A stretch of 64,000 nt of DNA from Denitrificimonas caeni DSM 24390 (GTDB lineage: Bacteria; Pseudomonadota; Gammaproteobacteria; Pseudomonadales; Pseudomonadaceae). Numbering within the stretch: position 1 is the stretch's first letter; each line of letters opens with the position of its first letter. Shown here piece after piece: positions 1 to 9,094 of the stretch. The notes beneath the pieces were generated by a model. The model saw only the letters and a program-made list of their open reading frames with translations. It was not told the DNA's origin and did not search any database. The stretch lies in contig NZ_ATXQ01000002.1 in NCBI RefSeq assembly GCF_000421765.1, positions 62,001-126,000 of the forward strand. Direction: 5' to 3'. The translations under genes were made by a program, and so were the position numbers.

Positions 1-339
1 GGATGCTTAATAAAATCTTAGCCAAGAAATAGGCAACTGGTTTATCGGTCACAGGCCTGCCTTACTGTAAAGAAAATAAAAGAAACCATTGATTCATGTC
101 TCAAGCTTATCCTGATTAAAACACAACTAATAATGCCATACAGCCTGCGCCAACACTGAAGATGAGCTTTACGTATTTATTTAGCATTTTTTGTACATTT
201 ATTGAGCAAGCATGCAAAAAAAATCTCATTCTGCCCCTTCTACTAGTTTACTTAATCAAACGAATGCGTAACATATACAACAGTCAGCTTATCATTTGAT
301 AAGTTGCTTCCATGGATAACCCATACTAAGGGGAACAAT
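1..339. other. Non-coding stretch upstream of oprI
   Basis: No gene is supported here. A short frame from the left edge ends with a stop at 30-32 and could be the tail of a gene lying outside the window, but nine codons are not enough to judge. A minus-strand frame open from about 52 to the edge is equally short. The stretch is AT-rich, as expected for the strong promoter of an abundant lipoprotein. A perfect inverted repeat, CTTATC-ATTT-GATAAG (288-303), lies 37 bases before the oprI start, probably in the 5' leader or at the promoter; its role is unknown. Confidence 0.5.
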
Positions 340-591
340 ATGAATAATGTTCTAAAATTTTCTGCATTAGCTTTCGCTGCCGTTTTAGCGACTGGTTGCA
401 GCAGCGTTGCCACTGAAACTGAAGCACGTTTAACTGCGACTGAAGATTCAGTTGCACGTGCACAAGCTCGCGCTGACGAAGCGTACAGCAAAGCTGACGA
501 AGCGATGACCGCTGCTCAGCGTGCTCAGCAAACTGCTGACGAAGCTAACGAACGCGCTCTGCGTATGTTAGAAAAAGCCAGCCGCAAGTAA
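340..591 (+). CDS. oprI: Outer membrane lipoprotein OprI (Lpp-type)
   Basis: Small, very abundant outer-membrane lipoprotein that anchors the membrane to peptidoglycan. The 83-residue product has a signal peptide ending in a lipobox (LATGC), so the mature protein would begin at the acylated Cys, followed by an uninterrupted Ala/Glu/Lys-rich heptad pattern that forms the trimeric coiled coil, and a C-terminal Lys for attachment to peptidoglycan. An in-frame ATG at 304 exists, but the ATG at 340 is preceded by an AAGGGG ribosome site and gives the family's usual 83-residue length, so I use 340. It stands alone, followed at once by a strong terminator. Identification is firm. Confidence 0.97.
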   Translation: MNNVLKFSALAFAAVLATGCSSVATETEARLTATEDSVARAQARADEAYSKADEAMTAAQRAQQTADEANERALRMLEKASRK

Positions 592-610
592 TATTACTTG
601 CTAAGGCAAA

Positions 611-641
611 AAGGCCGACTTGAAAAAGTCGGCCTTTTTTA
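611..641 (+). terminator. Rho-independent terminator of oprI
   Basis: A perfect 11-bp stem (611-621 with 626-636) closes a GAAA tetraloop and is followed by a run of T. It begins 19 bases after the oprI stop, so it fits the 3' end of a short, highly expressed monocistronic message. Confidence 0.93.
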
Positions 642-667
642 TTGATCTTTATGCTCGAGCTAAACTC

Positions 668-1075
668 TTAAGGAGATTCGCTCTTACCATGCATACGTAG
701 CAATAACTCTGCCTCTGATTGGCTTAAACCACATGACTGTTTAAGGTCTTCAGTGCTGGCACCTAATCCAACTAATCTCGCAGCCTGAGTAAAAGACAAG
801 CTACTCAAGTCACGCTGCTCCATGCGCAAAATTTTCTCCGGCAAAGGTGCAATACTTTTTTGTAATTCATACAACTCCTCTCCCATGCGCATACTGCCTG
901 ATAAATAAGTGTCTAAACGCCGATTCAAATCTTTGAAGGCTTGGGTATGTTGCTGTATCTGCTTCATTTGCTGCGCATATAAATCGTCAGCACGCCGCTT
1001 CGCTCTCCACATACTGTACAAGGCAAAACTATTGCCAATGCACAGCACAGATAGCAGCAACACTGCAAACATCAT
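668..1075 (-). CDS. DUF2802 membrane-anchored protein of the chemotaxis operon
   Basis: Unknown function. One N-terminal membrane segment (about residues 2-20) is followed by a basic stretch, a coiled-coil-like region, and a compact C-terminal helical part (SFTQAARLVGLGAS...CGLSQSEAELLLRMH) that looks like a small helix-turn-helix-type fold and is the DUF2802 region. It is the last gene of the chemotaxis run, the same place its homologue has in Pseudomonas and Vibrio. I start it at the ATG at 1075, which shares one base with the cheW stop (TAATG); a start at 1099 would add eight residues and overlap cheW. Position suggests a role at the chemotaxis array, but nothing in the sequence proves it. 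Confidence 0.8.
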   Translation of the reverse strand: MMFAVLLLSVLCIGNSFALYSMWRAKRRADDLYAQQMKQIQQHTQAFKDLNRRLDTYLSGSMRMGEELYELQKSIAPLPEKILRMEQRDLSSLSFTQAARLVGLGASTEDLKQSCGLSQSEAELLLRMHGKSESP

Positions 1076-1554
1076 TACAGAGAATCCAACTCCGTCCATT
1101 CTTCTTCACTCATCATTTTTTCCAGCTCAACTAGAATCAGCAACTCACCATTTTTATTACAAACGCCTTGAATAAATTTAGCGGCATCAGTGTTGCCAAC
1201 ATTAGGAGCTGTTTCTATTTCAGACTGACGTAAATAAACCACCTCTGCCACGCTATCAACTAAAATACCAATGACTTGTTTATCAACCTCAATGATAACC
1301 ACGCGAGTATTGTCACCCACCTCTGCTGGCGGTAGGCCAAAACGTTGCCGAGTATCAATTACAGTCACTACATTACCGCGTAAATTAATGATTCCCAGAA
1401 CATAACTAGGAGCGCCCGGTACAGGAGCAATCTCGGAGTAACGCAACACCTCCTGTACCTGCATAACATTAACGCCATAGGTCTCATTATCAAGACGAAA
1501 TGTTACCCACTGTAAAATAGGGTCATCACTACTGTGTGCCGATGATTTTTGCAT
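1075..1554 (-). CDS. cheW: Chemotaxis coupling protein CheW
   Basis: Adaptor that links the receptors (MCPs) to the kinase CheA in the membrane-associated array. The 159-residue product is essentially one CheW domain: the first strands (PILQWVTFRLDNETYGV), the hallmark NLRG segment in GIINLRGNVVTVIDTRQRFGL, and the second subdomain (VGILVDSVAEVV). Length and sequence agree with Pseudomonas CheW. It is translated after parP with a gap of about 90 bases and shares a base with the next gene, pointing to a common message. Confidence 0.96.
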   Translation of the reverse strand: MQKSSAHSSDDPILQWVTFRLDNETYGVNVMQVQEVLRYSEIAPVPGAPSYVLGIINLRGNVVTVIDTRQRFGLPPAEVGDNTRVVIIEVDKQVIGILVDSVAEVVYLRQSEIETAPNVGNTDAAKFIQGVCNKNGELLILVELEKMMSEEEWTELDSL

Positions 1555-1645
1555 TGTTATTCCCCTTGTTTAAAGCGCTAGGCTGACACTGTAATCATTG
1601 TTTACTGTCTTTTACCTTAGCTCTTATATTTAATTTTGTGACTTA

Positions 1646-2383
1646 TTAAACTGTTGCTGGTTGGCTAATTAATTTTGCTAAAACCTCAACATCCAATAGC
1701 GCGCACATATGTTCAATAACTGTTCCAGCTAACCATGAGCGCTGACCGCGCTGAGTTCGCCACTTTACTTGATGAGGCTCTAGTCGAATAGCGTTTCGAA
1801 CCTGATGAACAGCTAAACCCCAATCAAAACCATTAATAGAAATAACATAGCTTAAGTCTTCACGCATATCGGCAGTATAGCGCTCCGGCATCACCCACCG
1901 CGCTGTTTCTAATACCTTTAAATTACCACTTTGTGCAGGTAATAGCCCAATAAACCAATCCGGTTGAGCAAATATTGGGGTCAGCTCAGTAGGTTTAAAT
2001 GAATAGATGCTACCTAAAGCTGCCAAAGGTACTGCTAACGTCAGTCCTGCCACATCAAACAATAAACATTCAAATGGCACATCAGACCATGCGACTTGTT
2101 TTAATGTCTCATCTAGAGTTGGTGGCGCGCTTATTTCCATAGTCTCTATTTGCACTGTCTCTGCAATTGGAATAGATACAGGTAAGCGTTCTAGCTCTTC
2201 ATCGCTAAACAAAGGCTCGCGCAGAGGTAATACAGGCGATAATAAATCAGACTGCGGTTCGTCTAGAAAGGACAACTCTGAAGGAGCTGAAGATGAAACC
2301 CGTTGAAGAGCAGCTTCTGACTCATCATCTAACAATGCATTTAAATACTGTTGCAGTGCAATGTGCTGGGTATGCTTACTCAT
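1646..2383 (-). CDS. parP: CheW-domain protein ParP (chemotaxis array localisation)
   Basis: 245 residues: an N-terminal stretch of about 110 residues rich in Asp, Glu and Pro, then a divergent CheW-like domain (from about residue 100, FECLLFDVAGLTLAVPLAALGSI... to the end). In Vibrio the equivalent protein ParP binds CheA and ParC and holds the chemotaxis array at the old pole; its C-terminal CheW-like part is the array-integration domain. Here it lies between parC and cheW, the same order as in Vibrio. That it serves polar array placement is inference from family and position; it could also act as an auxiliary CheW. Confidence 0.85.
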   Translation of the reverse strand: MSKHTQHIALQQYLNALLDDESEAALQRVSSSAPSELSFLDEPQSDLLSPVLPLREPLFSDEELERLPVSIPIAETVQIETMEISAPPTLDETLKQVAWSDVPFECLLFDVAGLTLAVPLAALGSIYSFKPTELTPIFAQPDWFIGLLPAQSGNLKVLETARWVMPERYTADMREDLSYVISINGFDWGLAVHQVRNAIRLEPHQVKWRTQRGQRSWLAGTVIEHMCALLDVEVLAKLISQPATV

Positions 2384-2420
2384 ACGCTATTCCTGTCGTC
2401 CATACAAATCAGTGCGGTCA

Positions 2421-3248
2421 TTATTGGCTATGCACCTTGCTGTCAGAGTCTATTGACTGGCTAATGGGTAAGGGCTCAAAAAGCTTAGCCAATATATGTT
2501 TGAGTAGAGCTCGATACGCCAACATTGCACGGCTGTTTTTATCAAATCGTGAAGGCACTAAGCCCTCACGACTAGCGTCGCGTAAACGCGTATCAATTGG
2601 AATGTACGCTTGCCACAAGGTTTCTGGATATTGCTTCTTGAGCATTCGTAGCGCGATCATAGAGGCTTGGGTACGTCGATCAAACAAGGTTGGCACAATA
2701 CTGTATGGCAAAGCTTGCTTACGAGAGTTGTTGATCATTTTTAGCGTATTCACCATTCGCTCTAAGCCCTTCAAGGCTAAAAATTCTGTCTGTACAGGAA
2801 TCACCAAATACTCGCTCGCTGCTAGTGCGTTTACCATCAGAACTCCCAGCAAAGGCGGACTATCAATCAAGGCAAAATCAAACTCATCAGACAGTTGAGT
2901 TAACGTACGACTGATGACTAAGCCTAGACCACCCTGCCCAGGAGATTGGCGCTCAAGGACAGCAAGAGCAGTACTTGAGGGTAAGATTTTAATATTTTCA
3001 TGGCTGGTATCGCGCAACAGTTGTTCAGGCAAACCACGCGGAATACTTCCTGCATGTTGGAATAGATCGTAACAACTATGCTCCATAGTGTCTGGATCAT
3101 ACCCAAAATAACTGGTCATTGAACCATGAGGATCAAGATCAACCACTAAGACACGTTTACCTGCGTCTGCCAGCAGCCCTGCCAATGCAAGCGTTGTAGT
3201 CGTTTTACCGACACCACCTTTCTGGTTAGCTACGGCCCAGATTCTCAT
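2421..3248 (-). CDS. parC: ParA/MinD-family ATPase ParC (polar chemotaxis placement)
   Basis: ParA-type ATPase with a deviant Walker A motif close to the N-terminus (KGGVGKTTT), a switch I segment (VLVVDLDPHGSMTSYFG) and a Walker B-like strand (FALIDSPPLLG). In the Vibrio system ParC marks the pole and recruits ParP and the chemotaxis array. It is not to be confused with topoisomerase IV ParC. I start it at MRIWAVANQ (3248) because GGAG lies just upstream and homologues begin there; an ATG 18 bases earlier has no comparable ribosome site. A 5-bp inverted repeat (GCCAA-N4-TTGGC, 3293-3306) sits upstream, role unknown. Confidence 0.88.
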   Translation of the reverse strand: MRIWAVANQKGGVGKTTTTLALAGLLADAGKRVLVVDLDPHGSMTSYFGYDPDTMEHSCYDLFQHAGSIPRGLPEQLLRDTSHENIKILPSSTALAVLERQSPGQGGLGLVISRTLTQLSDEFDFALIDSPPLLGVLMVNALAASEYLVIPVQTEFLALKGLERMVNTLKMINNSRKQALPYSIVPTLFDRRTQASMIALRMLKKQYPETLWQAYIPIDTRLRDASREGLVPSRFDKNSRAMLAYRALLKHILAKLFEPLPISQSIDSDSKVHSQ

Positions 3249-3361
3249 TGCATACTCCACGCTCAATGTCTTATCTGTACTTTTGAGTTACTGCCAATTA
3301 TTTGGCGTAAAAGCACTTAATTTTGACTCAACAAATACATAGCAATCTATATGCCAGTCTT

Positions 3362-4132
3362 TTAAGGCGCGGCGTTCTGGTTTGCTTGAGTGACTGTAGT
3401 GCGACGGCTATCAGTAAATTTAGAAATAACTAAGACTACGCGCCGATTACGTGCACGCCCTACCGAATCAGCATTATCGGCAATTGGCTGAAATTCTCCA
3501 TAACCGACTGCTGCCAAGCGTTCAGGTTGCACTCCATCCATAGCCAACATTCGTACGATACTGGCTGCTCGCGCAGATGAGAGTTCCCAGTTTGTTGGGT
3601 ATTGGGCGGTACTGATCGGTATATTATCGGTAAAACCTTCGACCTGAATAGGATTGTCAAAAGGCGCTAAAATAGCCGATATTTTTTCAATAATGTCAAA
3701 AGCATCCTGATGTGGTATCGCATCGCCACTTGGAAACAACAGGCTTGAACTTAACTCCAGTTCCAACCACATTTCGTTAGCTCGTATATGCAGTTGCCCG
3801 TCACCTAGCAAGCCAGTGAACTGTTCTCGAATTTGCTCAGCAATATTCACTAAAGGATCATCCGACTGCCCACTTGCTGTTGCAGTCATTTCTTCTTGAT
3901 TGGCTTGACCCTTAAAACGCTCATCACCGATTGGAATAGGCTTTATAGAACGTTCTGGCTGACTAAAAATCCCCTCCATTGAGTCGGAAAGAACTTTATA
4001 TTTGCCTTCATTAATAGAAGATATTGAGTACATCACAACAAAAAAAGCAAAGAGCAAGGTGATGAAGTCAGCATATGAGACTAACCAGCGTTCATGATTA
4101 ATATGCTCTTCAGGTCTACGACGTCGAGCCAT
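3362..4132 (-). CDS. motD: Flagellar stator protein MotD (MotB family)
   Basis: Peptidoglycan-anchored stator subunit, partner of MotC. A basic N-terminus is followed by one membrane segment (about residues 18-38) containing the ion-carrying aspartate (Asp22 in VSYADFITLLFAFF). After a linker comes an OmpA-like domain (about 140-240) with the peptidoglycan-binding pattern (NWELSSARAASIVRML...AVGYGEFQPIADN...RARNRRVVLVI). 256 residues fits the family. MotCD is the second stator of pseudomonads, needed for swarming and restrained at high c-di-GMP; the window also carries a c-di-GMP enzyme at 59-62 kb, though no link is shown. A GGAG site precedes the ATG, which follows the motC stop by two bases. 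Confidence 0.94.
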   Translation of the reverse strand: MARRRRPEEHINHERWLVSYADFITLLFAFFVVMYSISSINEGKYKVLSDSMEGIFSQPERSIKPIPIGDERFKGQANQEEMTATASGQSDDPLVNIAEQIREQFTGLLGDGQLHIRANEMWLELELSSSLLFPSGDAIPHQDAFDIIEKISAILAPFDNPIQVEGFTDNIPISTAQYPTNWELSSARAASIVRMLAMDGVQPERLAAVGYGEFQPIADNADSVGRARNRRVVLVISKFTDSRRTTVTQANQNAAP

Positions 4133-4134
4133 GA

Positions 4135-4875
4135 TTACTCCATAAAGCCTTGCAGCTTTAACTCAATAGAGCGCGGATTCTCACCTTCAGCAATAGATAA
4201 AATACCTTCTAAAAGCAACTCACGGTAGCGTGACTGACGCATTACAGAGACTTTCAGTTTGCTAGCAACCGGTAAAAACAATAAGTTTGCTGATCCAATA
4301 CCATAAATAGTTGCGACGAATGCTACCGCAATACCACTTCCTAATTGCGAAGGATCAGCGAGGTTACCCATCACGTGAATCAGCCCCATTACTGCACCAA
4401 TGATGCCAATAGTGGGCGCATAACCACCCATGCATTCATAAAATTTCGCAGCTTGTAAGTCTCGATCTTCTTGGGTGTAAAGATCTACTTCTAAAATACT
4501 GCGAATGCCTTCAGACTCCATCCCATCAACTAAGAGCTGTAAGCCTTTTTGCGCATACAAGTCCATTTCAGCCTCAGCGACAGACTCTAAGCCTAATAGA
4601 CCATCTTTACGCGCAGTCATACTCCAACCAATCACACGATTAATTGCATCAAGCATATTGACGCGTGGTGGAAATATCACCCAGCTGATGATTTGCATTG
4701 CTCTTTTAAAATGACTGACCGGCGTTTGTAATAAAGCTGCACCAAAAGTACCACCAAAAACAATCAGTGCTGCGGGACCATTGATCAATGCACCAATATG
4801 CCCACCTTCTAAGTAATTACCGCCGATAATGGCTACAAATGCCATTACCAAACCGATCAAGCTGAGCATATCCAT
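4135..4875 (-). CDS. motC: Flagellar stator protein MotC (MotA family)
   Basis: Channel-forming stator subunit with four predicted membrane segments: two near the N-terminus (about 5-50) and two in the region 145-205, with a cytoplasmic loop between them that contacts the rotor protein FliG. The segment following the loop (GGYAPTIGIIGAVMGLIHVM) carries the conserved proline-containing signature of MotA. I use the ATG at 4875, which shares a base with the cheB stop (TAATG) and gives 246 residues, the usual size; an upstream TTG would add three residues. It is translationally coupled to cheB upstream and lies two bases from motD. Confidence 0.94.
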   Translation of the reverse strand: MDMLSLIGLVMAFVAIIGGNYLEGGHIGALINGPAALIVFGGTFGAALLQTPVSHFKRAMQIISWVIFPPRVNMLDAINRVIGWSMTARKDGLLGLESVAEAEMDLYAQKGLQLLVDGMESEGIRSILEVDLYTQEDRDLQAAKFYECMGGYAPTIGIIGAVMGLIHVMGNLADPSQLGSGIAVAFVATIYGIGSANLLFLPVASKLKVSVMRQSRYRELLLEGILSIAEGENPRSIELKLQGFME

Positions 4876-6053
4876 TAGCTGCAAGCCTCAACTAGATACC
4901 CACCAATATCATCTAAACTATAAATGGCATCGGCCAAGTCCGCTTTGACAATGGCCATCGGCATGCCATAAATCACACAACTGGCCTCATCTTGCGCCCA
5001 TACTTGGCTGCCTGATTGTTTCAGCATGCGTGCGCCTTCCCGACCATCCGCACCCATTCCTGTGAGAACCACAGCAAGCACTTTATCGTTAAAAACTTTT
5101 GCTGCCGAGCCAAAAGTAATATCGACGCACGGTTTGTAATTTAGCCGATCATCACCTGGTAAAACACGCACGGTACCACGCGAATCAATCATCATTTGTT
5201 TTCCGCCAGGTGCCAACAAGGCCAAACCTGGACGTAACAAATCTCCATCCTCGGCCTCTTTAACATCTATTTTACAAAGTTTATTTAAACGTTCGGCAAA
5301 GGCATGAGTGAAAGCTGCTGGCATGTGTTGAATAATGACAATAGGTGCGGGAAAACTCGCTGGTAATTGTGTCAAAACACGCTGTAAAGCAACAGGTCCC
5401 CCAGTGGATGTACCGATTGCAAGCAAACGATATGCCTTGCGTTTAGGGCTGCTGGTAGTTATTAATGCTGAGTTTTCAGTATGCGCTAATGGGCTTTTTA
5501 CCGCCGCTGCCACCGTTCTTGAGCGCAATGTATTGAGTGCTGTTGCCGGCTCGTTACGCGTAGTTATTGGCGGCGCAACAGTTGGTCGTATTTTATTTAT
5601 TACAGTATCTGGGACGGGAGACGTTGCTGTACTTGATTTTGACCAAGCGCGACGATTACTCGCTGCTAAAACATGGATTTTATCGCAGAGCATCTGCTTC
5701 ACTTTCTGCGGGTTTCTAGAAATATCCTCAAAATTCTTTGGCAGATAATCAACAGCACCAGCATCAAGAGCATCTAGGGTAACGCGTGCACCTTCATGCG
5801 TTAACGAGGAAAACATAAGCACTGGCGTTGGGCTGCGTTGCATAATGTTTCTAACTGCGGTAATGCCGTCCATAACCGGCATCTCATAATCCATCGTGAT
5901 TACGTCAGGCTTCAATGCTAGTGTTTGCTCTACTGCTTCGCGGCCATTAGAGGCCGTCCCTACAACCTGGATGCTTGAATCCGAAGAGAGTATTTCAGTC
6001 AACCTGCGTCTAAAGAAGCCCGAATCATCAACCACTAAAACCTTGACCGTCAT
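4875..6053 (-). CDS. cheB: Chemotaxis protein-glutamate methylesterase CheB
   Basis: Removes methyl groups from (and deamidates) receptor glutamates during adaptation, and is switched on by phosphorylation from CheA. Receiver domain (about 1-120) with the acidic pocket VVDDSG and the phospho-acceptor Asp55 in [12 protein letters not shown]; a Ser/Thr/Ala-rich linker; then the CheB esterase domain (about 200-390) with the catalytic Ser region AIGTSTGGP, the His in IIQHMPAAF, and the Asp region [12 protein letters not shown] start it at [10 protein letters not shown] (6053) because GGAGAAAGT stands directly upstream; the ATG 18 bases earlier lacks a site. Confidence 0.95.
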   Translation of the reverse strand: MTVKVLVVDDSGFFRRRLTEILSSDSSIQVVGTASNGREAVEQTLALKPDVITMDYEMPVMDGITAVRNIMQRSPTPVLMFSSLTHEGARVTLDALDAGAVDYLPKNFEDISRNPQKVKQMLCDKIHVLAASNRRAWSKSSTATSPVPDTVINKIRPTVAPPITTRNEPATALNTLRSRTVAAAVKSPLAHTENSALITTSSPKRKAYRLLAIGTSTGGPVALQRVLTQLPASFPAPIVIIQHMPAAFTHAFAERLNKLCKIDVKEAEDGDLLRPGLALLAPGGKQMMIDSRGTVRVLPGDDRLNYKPCVDITFGSAAKVFNDKVLAVVLTGMGADGREGARMLKQSGSQVWAQDEASCVIYGMPMAIVKADLADAIYSLDDIGGYLVEACS

Positions 6054-6092
6054 ACTTTCTCCAAAGCGCATAGCGTCAGTACTAACGCAAAC

Positions 6093-8273
6093 TTAATAGC
6101 GTTGTCCGTAGTTTTTAAGCAACCCAGGTATATCTAAAATCAAAGCAATTCGGCCATCACCGGTGATAGTCGCGCCTGACATCCCTGGCGTACCATGGAG
6201 CATTTTCCCTAACGGTTTAATGACCACTTCTTCCTGGCCAACCAGCTGATCAACGACACAGCCAATCCGCTGATTACCCACGGTTAAAATAACCACATGA
6301 CCTTCAACTTGATCTGCATGCACTTGTTTAGGCAGTAACCAGTTTTTCAGATAAAATAACGGCAGCGCTTTTTCTCGTACTATGACCACTTCTTGCCCAT
6401 CAACAATGTTGGTGCGTGACAAATCCAAGTGAAAAATCTCATTCACATTAACCAATGGAAATGCAAATGCTTGATTACCCAGCATCACCATTAAGGTTGG
6501 CATAATGGCTAAGGTAAGCGGCACTTTAATCACCACTTGCGAACCTTGACCCGGTGTTGAGAAGACATTTACTGTGCCATTGAGTTGAGTGATTTTAGTT
6601 TTCACCACATCCATGCCAACGCCACGTCCAGAAACATCAGAGATTTCTGTTTTGGTTGAAAAACCAGGCGCAAAAATCAAGTTGTAACATTCAAGATCAG
6701 TTAAACGTTCAGCAGCCTCTTTTTCTAGCATGCCTTTTTCAATTGCTTTGTTTCGCAGCACATTAGCATCCATTCCTTTGCCGTCATCACTGATCGTCAA
6801 CTGAATATGATCACCTTCTTGCGCAGCAGATAGAATCACACAGCCTTCTCGACTTTTTCCTGCTGCCTCGCGCTCCGCAGGCGATTCAATGCCATGATCA
6901 ACAGAGTTACGTACCAAGTGCACCAAAGGATCAGCTAATGCTTCGACAAGGTTTTTATCAAGATCGGTTTCTTCTCCTACTAACTCCAATCGAATTTCTT
7001 TCTTTAAGTTACGCGCCATATCGCGGACCAAGCGAGGAAAACGTCCAAATACTTTTTTAATCGGCTGCATTCGGGTTTTCATCACAGCTGATTGCAAATC
7101 TCCAGTCACTACATCCAAATGGCCAACAACTTTAGCCATGGTTTCATCGCCACTACTCAGCCCTAAACGCACCAAACGATTACGCACAAGAACTAACTCG
7201 CCAACCATATTCATGATGTCATCTAGACGCGCAGTATCAACACGCACAGTCGTTTCTACTTCTGTTGCTTGGCTTGTTGCTGGTTTTGCCGTGGCTGCTG
7301 GTGTTTTTACAATTGCAGCAGGTTTAGCTGAAACGGAATCTTTTTTGACCGGCGTGTCATTTACTGGCGTAACCGGAGATTCTTCAGAGTTTTTTACCGT
7401 AACTTTGAATTTACCTTTGCCATGCAATTGATCAAGCAATGACTCAAACTCATCGTCACTGATTAACGCCGGATCAGCGGCACTACTGGTTGTGGTAGTT
7501 GACGTCATAGCATTGTCTTCTGCTTTTATAGAAGAACTCGCATCTTCAACACTAAACTTACCTTCACCGTGTAACTGATCAAGTAATGCTTCAAACTCAT
7601 CATCGGTAATTTCATTGGATGCTGCATTAGCCACTGTTTCATTGGATTTTGCTGTCGCAACTTCGACAACACTTGCTACAGATGTGACAGGCCCATGCAA
7701 TTGATCAAGTAATGCTTCAAACTCATCGTCAGTAATCAGATCGTCCATCGATGAAGACTCTACAGATGGAGCAATGTGTGATGCAGGAATAGCCTCAAGC
7801 AGTTGTTCAAATTCCGCATCAACTTGATCTGCTGTTTCTGCACTCATTGCACTAGATGAATTATTAGTCTGCTCATTAGCAGTGCTGGGTTCAGCTAAAC
7901 TCGCTAAAGCTTCTAATAATTCATCAGTCGCAGGAGTTAGGGGCTTACCTTCTCGCACTTCTTGGAACATTGCATTGACGCTATCTAACGCCTGCAGCAC
8001 TACATCCATTAAATCGGAAGTAACACGGCGCTCACCTTTGCGCAATATGTCAAAAACGTTTTCTGCAATATGACAGCATGCAACTAACTCATTGAGCTGT
8101 AAAAAACCTGCGCCACCTTTGACGGTGTGAAAACCTCGAAAGATAGCGTTGAGCAAGTTCATGTCATCAGGACTACCCTCCAGCTCAACCAGCTGTTCAG
8201 ATAGCAGTTCCAAAATCTCGCCAGCCTCCACTAAAAAGTCTTGGAGGATTTCTTCGTCTGCATCAAAGCTCAT
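6093..8273 (-). CDS. cheA: Chemotaxis histidine kinase CheA
   Basis: Central kinase of the chemotaxis array; it phosphorylates CheY and CheB. HPt domain (about 1-105) with the phospho-accepting His49 in FHTVKGGAGF; a long linker (about 110-340); dimerisation helices (about 341-405); the kinase domain with N box LVRNSVDHG (453-461), G1 box DDGKGM (496-501) and G2 segment GRGVGMD (549-555); and a C-terminal CheW-like domain. Unusual is the linker: DDEFExLLDQLHG occurs three times (about 182-194, 224-236, 273-285) plus a weaker fourth copy (VDAEFEQLLEAIP, 151-163), in place of a recognisable compact P2 domain. The start has no competitor nearby, and cheZ lies upstream with an 11-base gap. Confidence 0.96.
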   Translation of the reverse strand: MSFDADEEILQDFLVEAGEILELLSEQLVELEGSPDDMNLLNAIFRGFHTVKGGAGFLQLNELVACCHIAENVFDILRKGERRVTSDLMDVVLQALDSVNAMFQEVREGKPLTPATDELLEALASLAEPSTANEQTNNSSSAMSAETADQVDAEFEQLLEAIPASHIAPSVESSSMDDLITDDEFEALLDQLHGPVTSVASVVEVATAKSNETVANAASNEITDDEFEALLDQLHGEGKFSVEDASSSIKAEDNAMTSTTTTSSAADPALISDDEFESLLDQLHGKGKFKVTVKNSEESPVTPVNDTPVKKDSVSAKPAAIVKTPAATAKPATSQATEVETTVRVDTARLDDIMNMVGELVLVRNRLVRLGLSSGDETMAKVVGHLDVVTGDLQSAVMKTRMQPIKKVFGRFPRLVRDMARNLKKEIRLELVGEETDLDKNLVEALADPLVHLVRNSVDHGIESPAEREAAGKSREGCVILSAAQEGDHIQLTISDDGKGMDANVLRNKAIEKGMLEKEAAERLTDLECYNLIFAPGFSTKTEISDVSGRGVGMDVVKTKITQLNGTVNVFSTPGQGSQVVIKVPLTLAIMPTLMVMLGNQAFAFPLVNVNEIFHLDLSRTNIVDGQEVVIVREKALPLFYLKNWLLPKQVHADQVEGHVVILTVGNQRIGCVVDQLVGQEEVVIKPLGKMLHGTPGMSGATITGDGRIALILDIPGLLKNYGQRY

Positions 8274-8284
8274 GTACGCTTCCT

Positions 8285-9073
8285 CTAGAACCCTAAACTG
8301 GACAGCAGATCATCTACATCCACCTGATCTGAAACCACATCATCAAGCTTATCGGCATGAATCTGTGGACCTTCACCTGAGCTGGAGATTTTTTCTTTAG
8401 CAGACTTTTTACGCAAGTCATCAGTGGAGTGCTCAATACCAACAGCACGATCCACCTGTCCTGCCATTATGACTAATTTCAGCAAGTTATTTTCAATGTC
8501 TGTAATTAAAGTCATAACGCGTTTAATCACTTGTCCTGTTAAATCTTGAAAACCTTGCGCCATCAATATTTCATTTAAATTGGCGGACAGTTGATCACTA
8601 TCATGCAGACTTCGACTCAAAAATTCTTCAACACGCCGCGCAAGCACTCTAAACTCATCAGCCTTCATATCTTTACGCATAAACCGCTGCCAATCAGCCA
8701 TTAAACTCTGCGCTTCATAACTGATGTAATTGACTAAAGGGGCGCTTGCTTCAACTAGATCAATCGCGCAGTTCGCTGCTTGATCCGTCATTTTTACGAC
8801 ATACTGTAAGCGTTCAGACGCATCCGTAATTTGCGACATCTCTTTAGCATGCGGATTACTTGGATCAATATCAAAATCAATAATCGCGCTATGCAACTCT
8901 CGAGTCAGACGCCCCACTTCCATATACAAAGTACGTTCGCGAGCTTGGCTAATTTGCGCAATAATTCGAGTAGCTTCTTGCAGGTCACCTTTTTCTAAAC
9001 TCTTTTGCAACTGAGGAGCATGCAATGCTACTGCGGACGCAAAATCAGCCTCAGTGCTATTTTTGTGTTCCAT
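8285..9073 (-). CDS. cheZ: CheY-P phosphatase CheZ
   Basis: Dephosphorylates CheY-P to end the tumble/reversal signal. 262 residues, almost wholly helical. The catalytic helix segment ILMAQGFQDLTGQVIKRVM contains the conserved Gln of the DLTGQ motif that positions the attacking water. A long acidic/Ser-rich linker leads to a C-terminal amphipathic peptide (VDDLLSSLGF) that matches the CheY-binding tail of the family. It lies between cheY and cheA as in other pseudomonads. Confidence 0.95.
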   Translation of the reverse strand: MEHKNSTEADFASAVALHAPQLQKSLEKGDLQEATRIIAQISQARERTLYMEVGRLTRELHSAIIDFDIDPSNPHAKEMSQITDASERLQYVVKMTDQAANCAIDLVEASAPLVNYISYEAQSLMADWQRFMRKDMKADEFRVLARRVEEFLSRSLHDSDQLSANLNEILMAQGFQDLTGQVIKRVMTLITDIENNLLKLVIMAGQVDRAVGIEHSTDDLRKKSAKEKISSSGEGPQIHADKLDDVVSDQVDVDDLLSSLGF

Positions 9074-9094
9074 AATTGCCTCATAGCTACTGAT

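Noticed and set aside
1-52. Gene fragments at the left edge on either strand
   Set aside because: Each open stretch is under 20 codons within the window; nothing can be identified.
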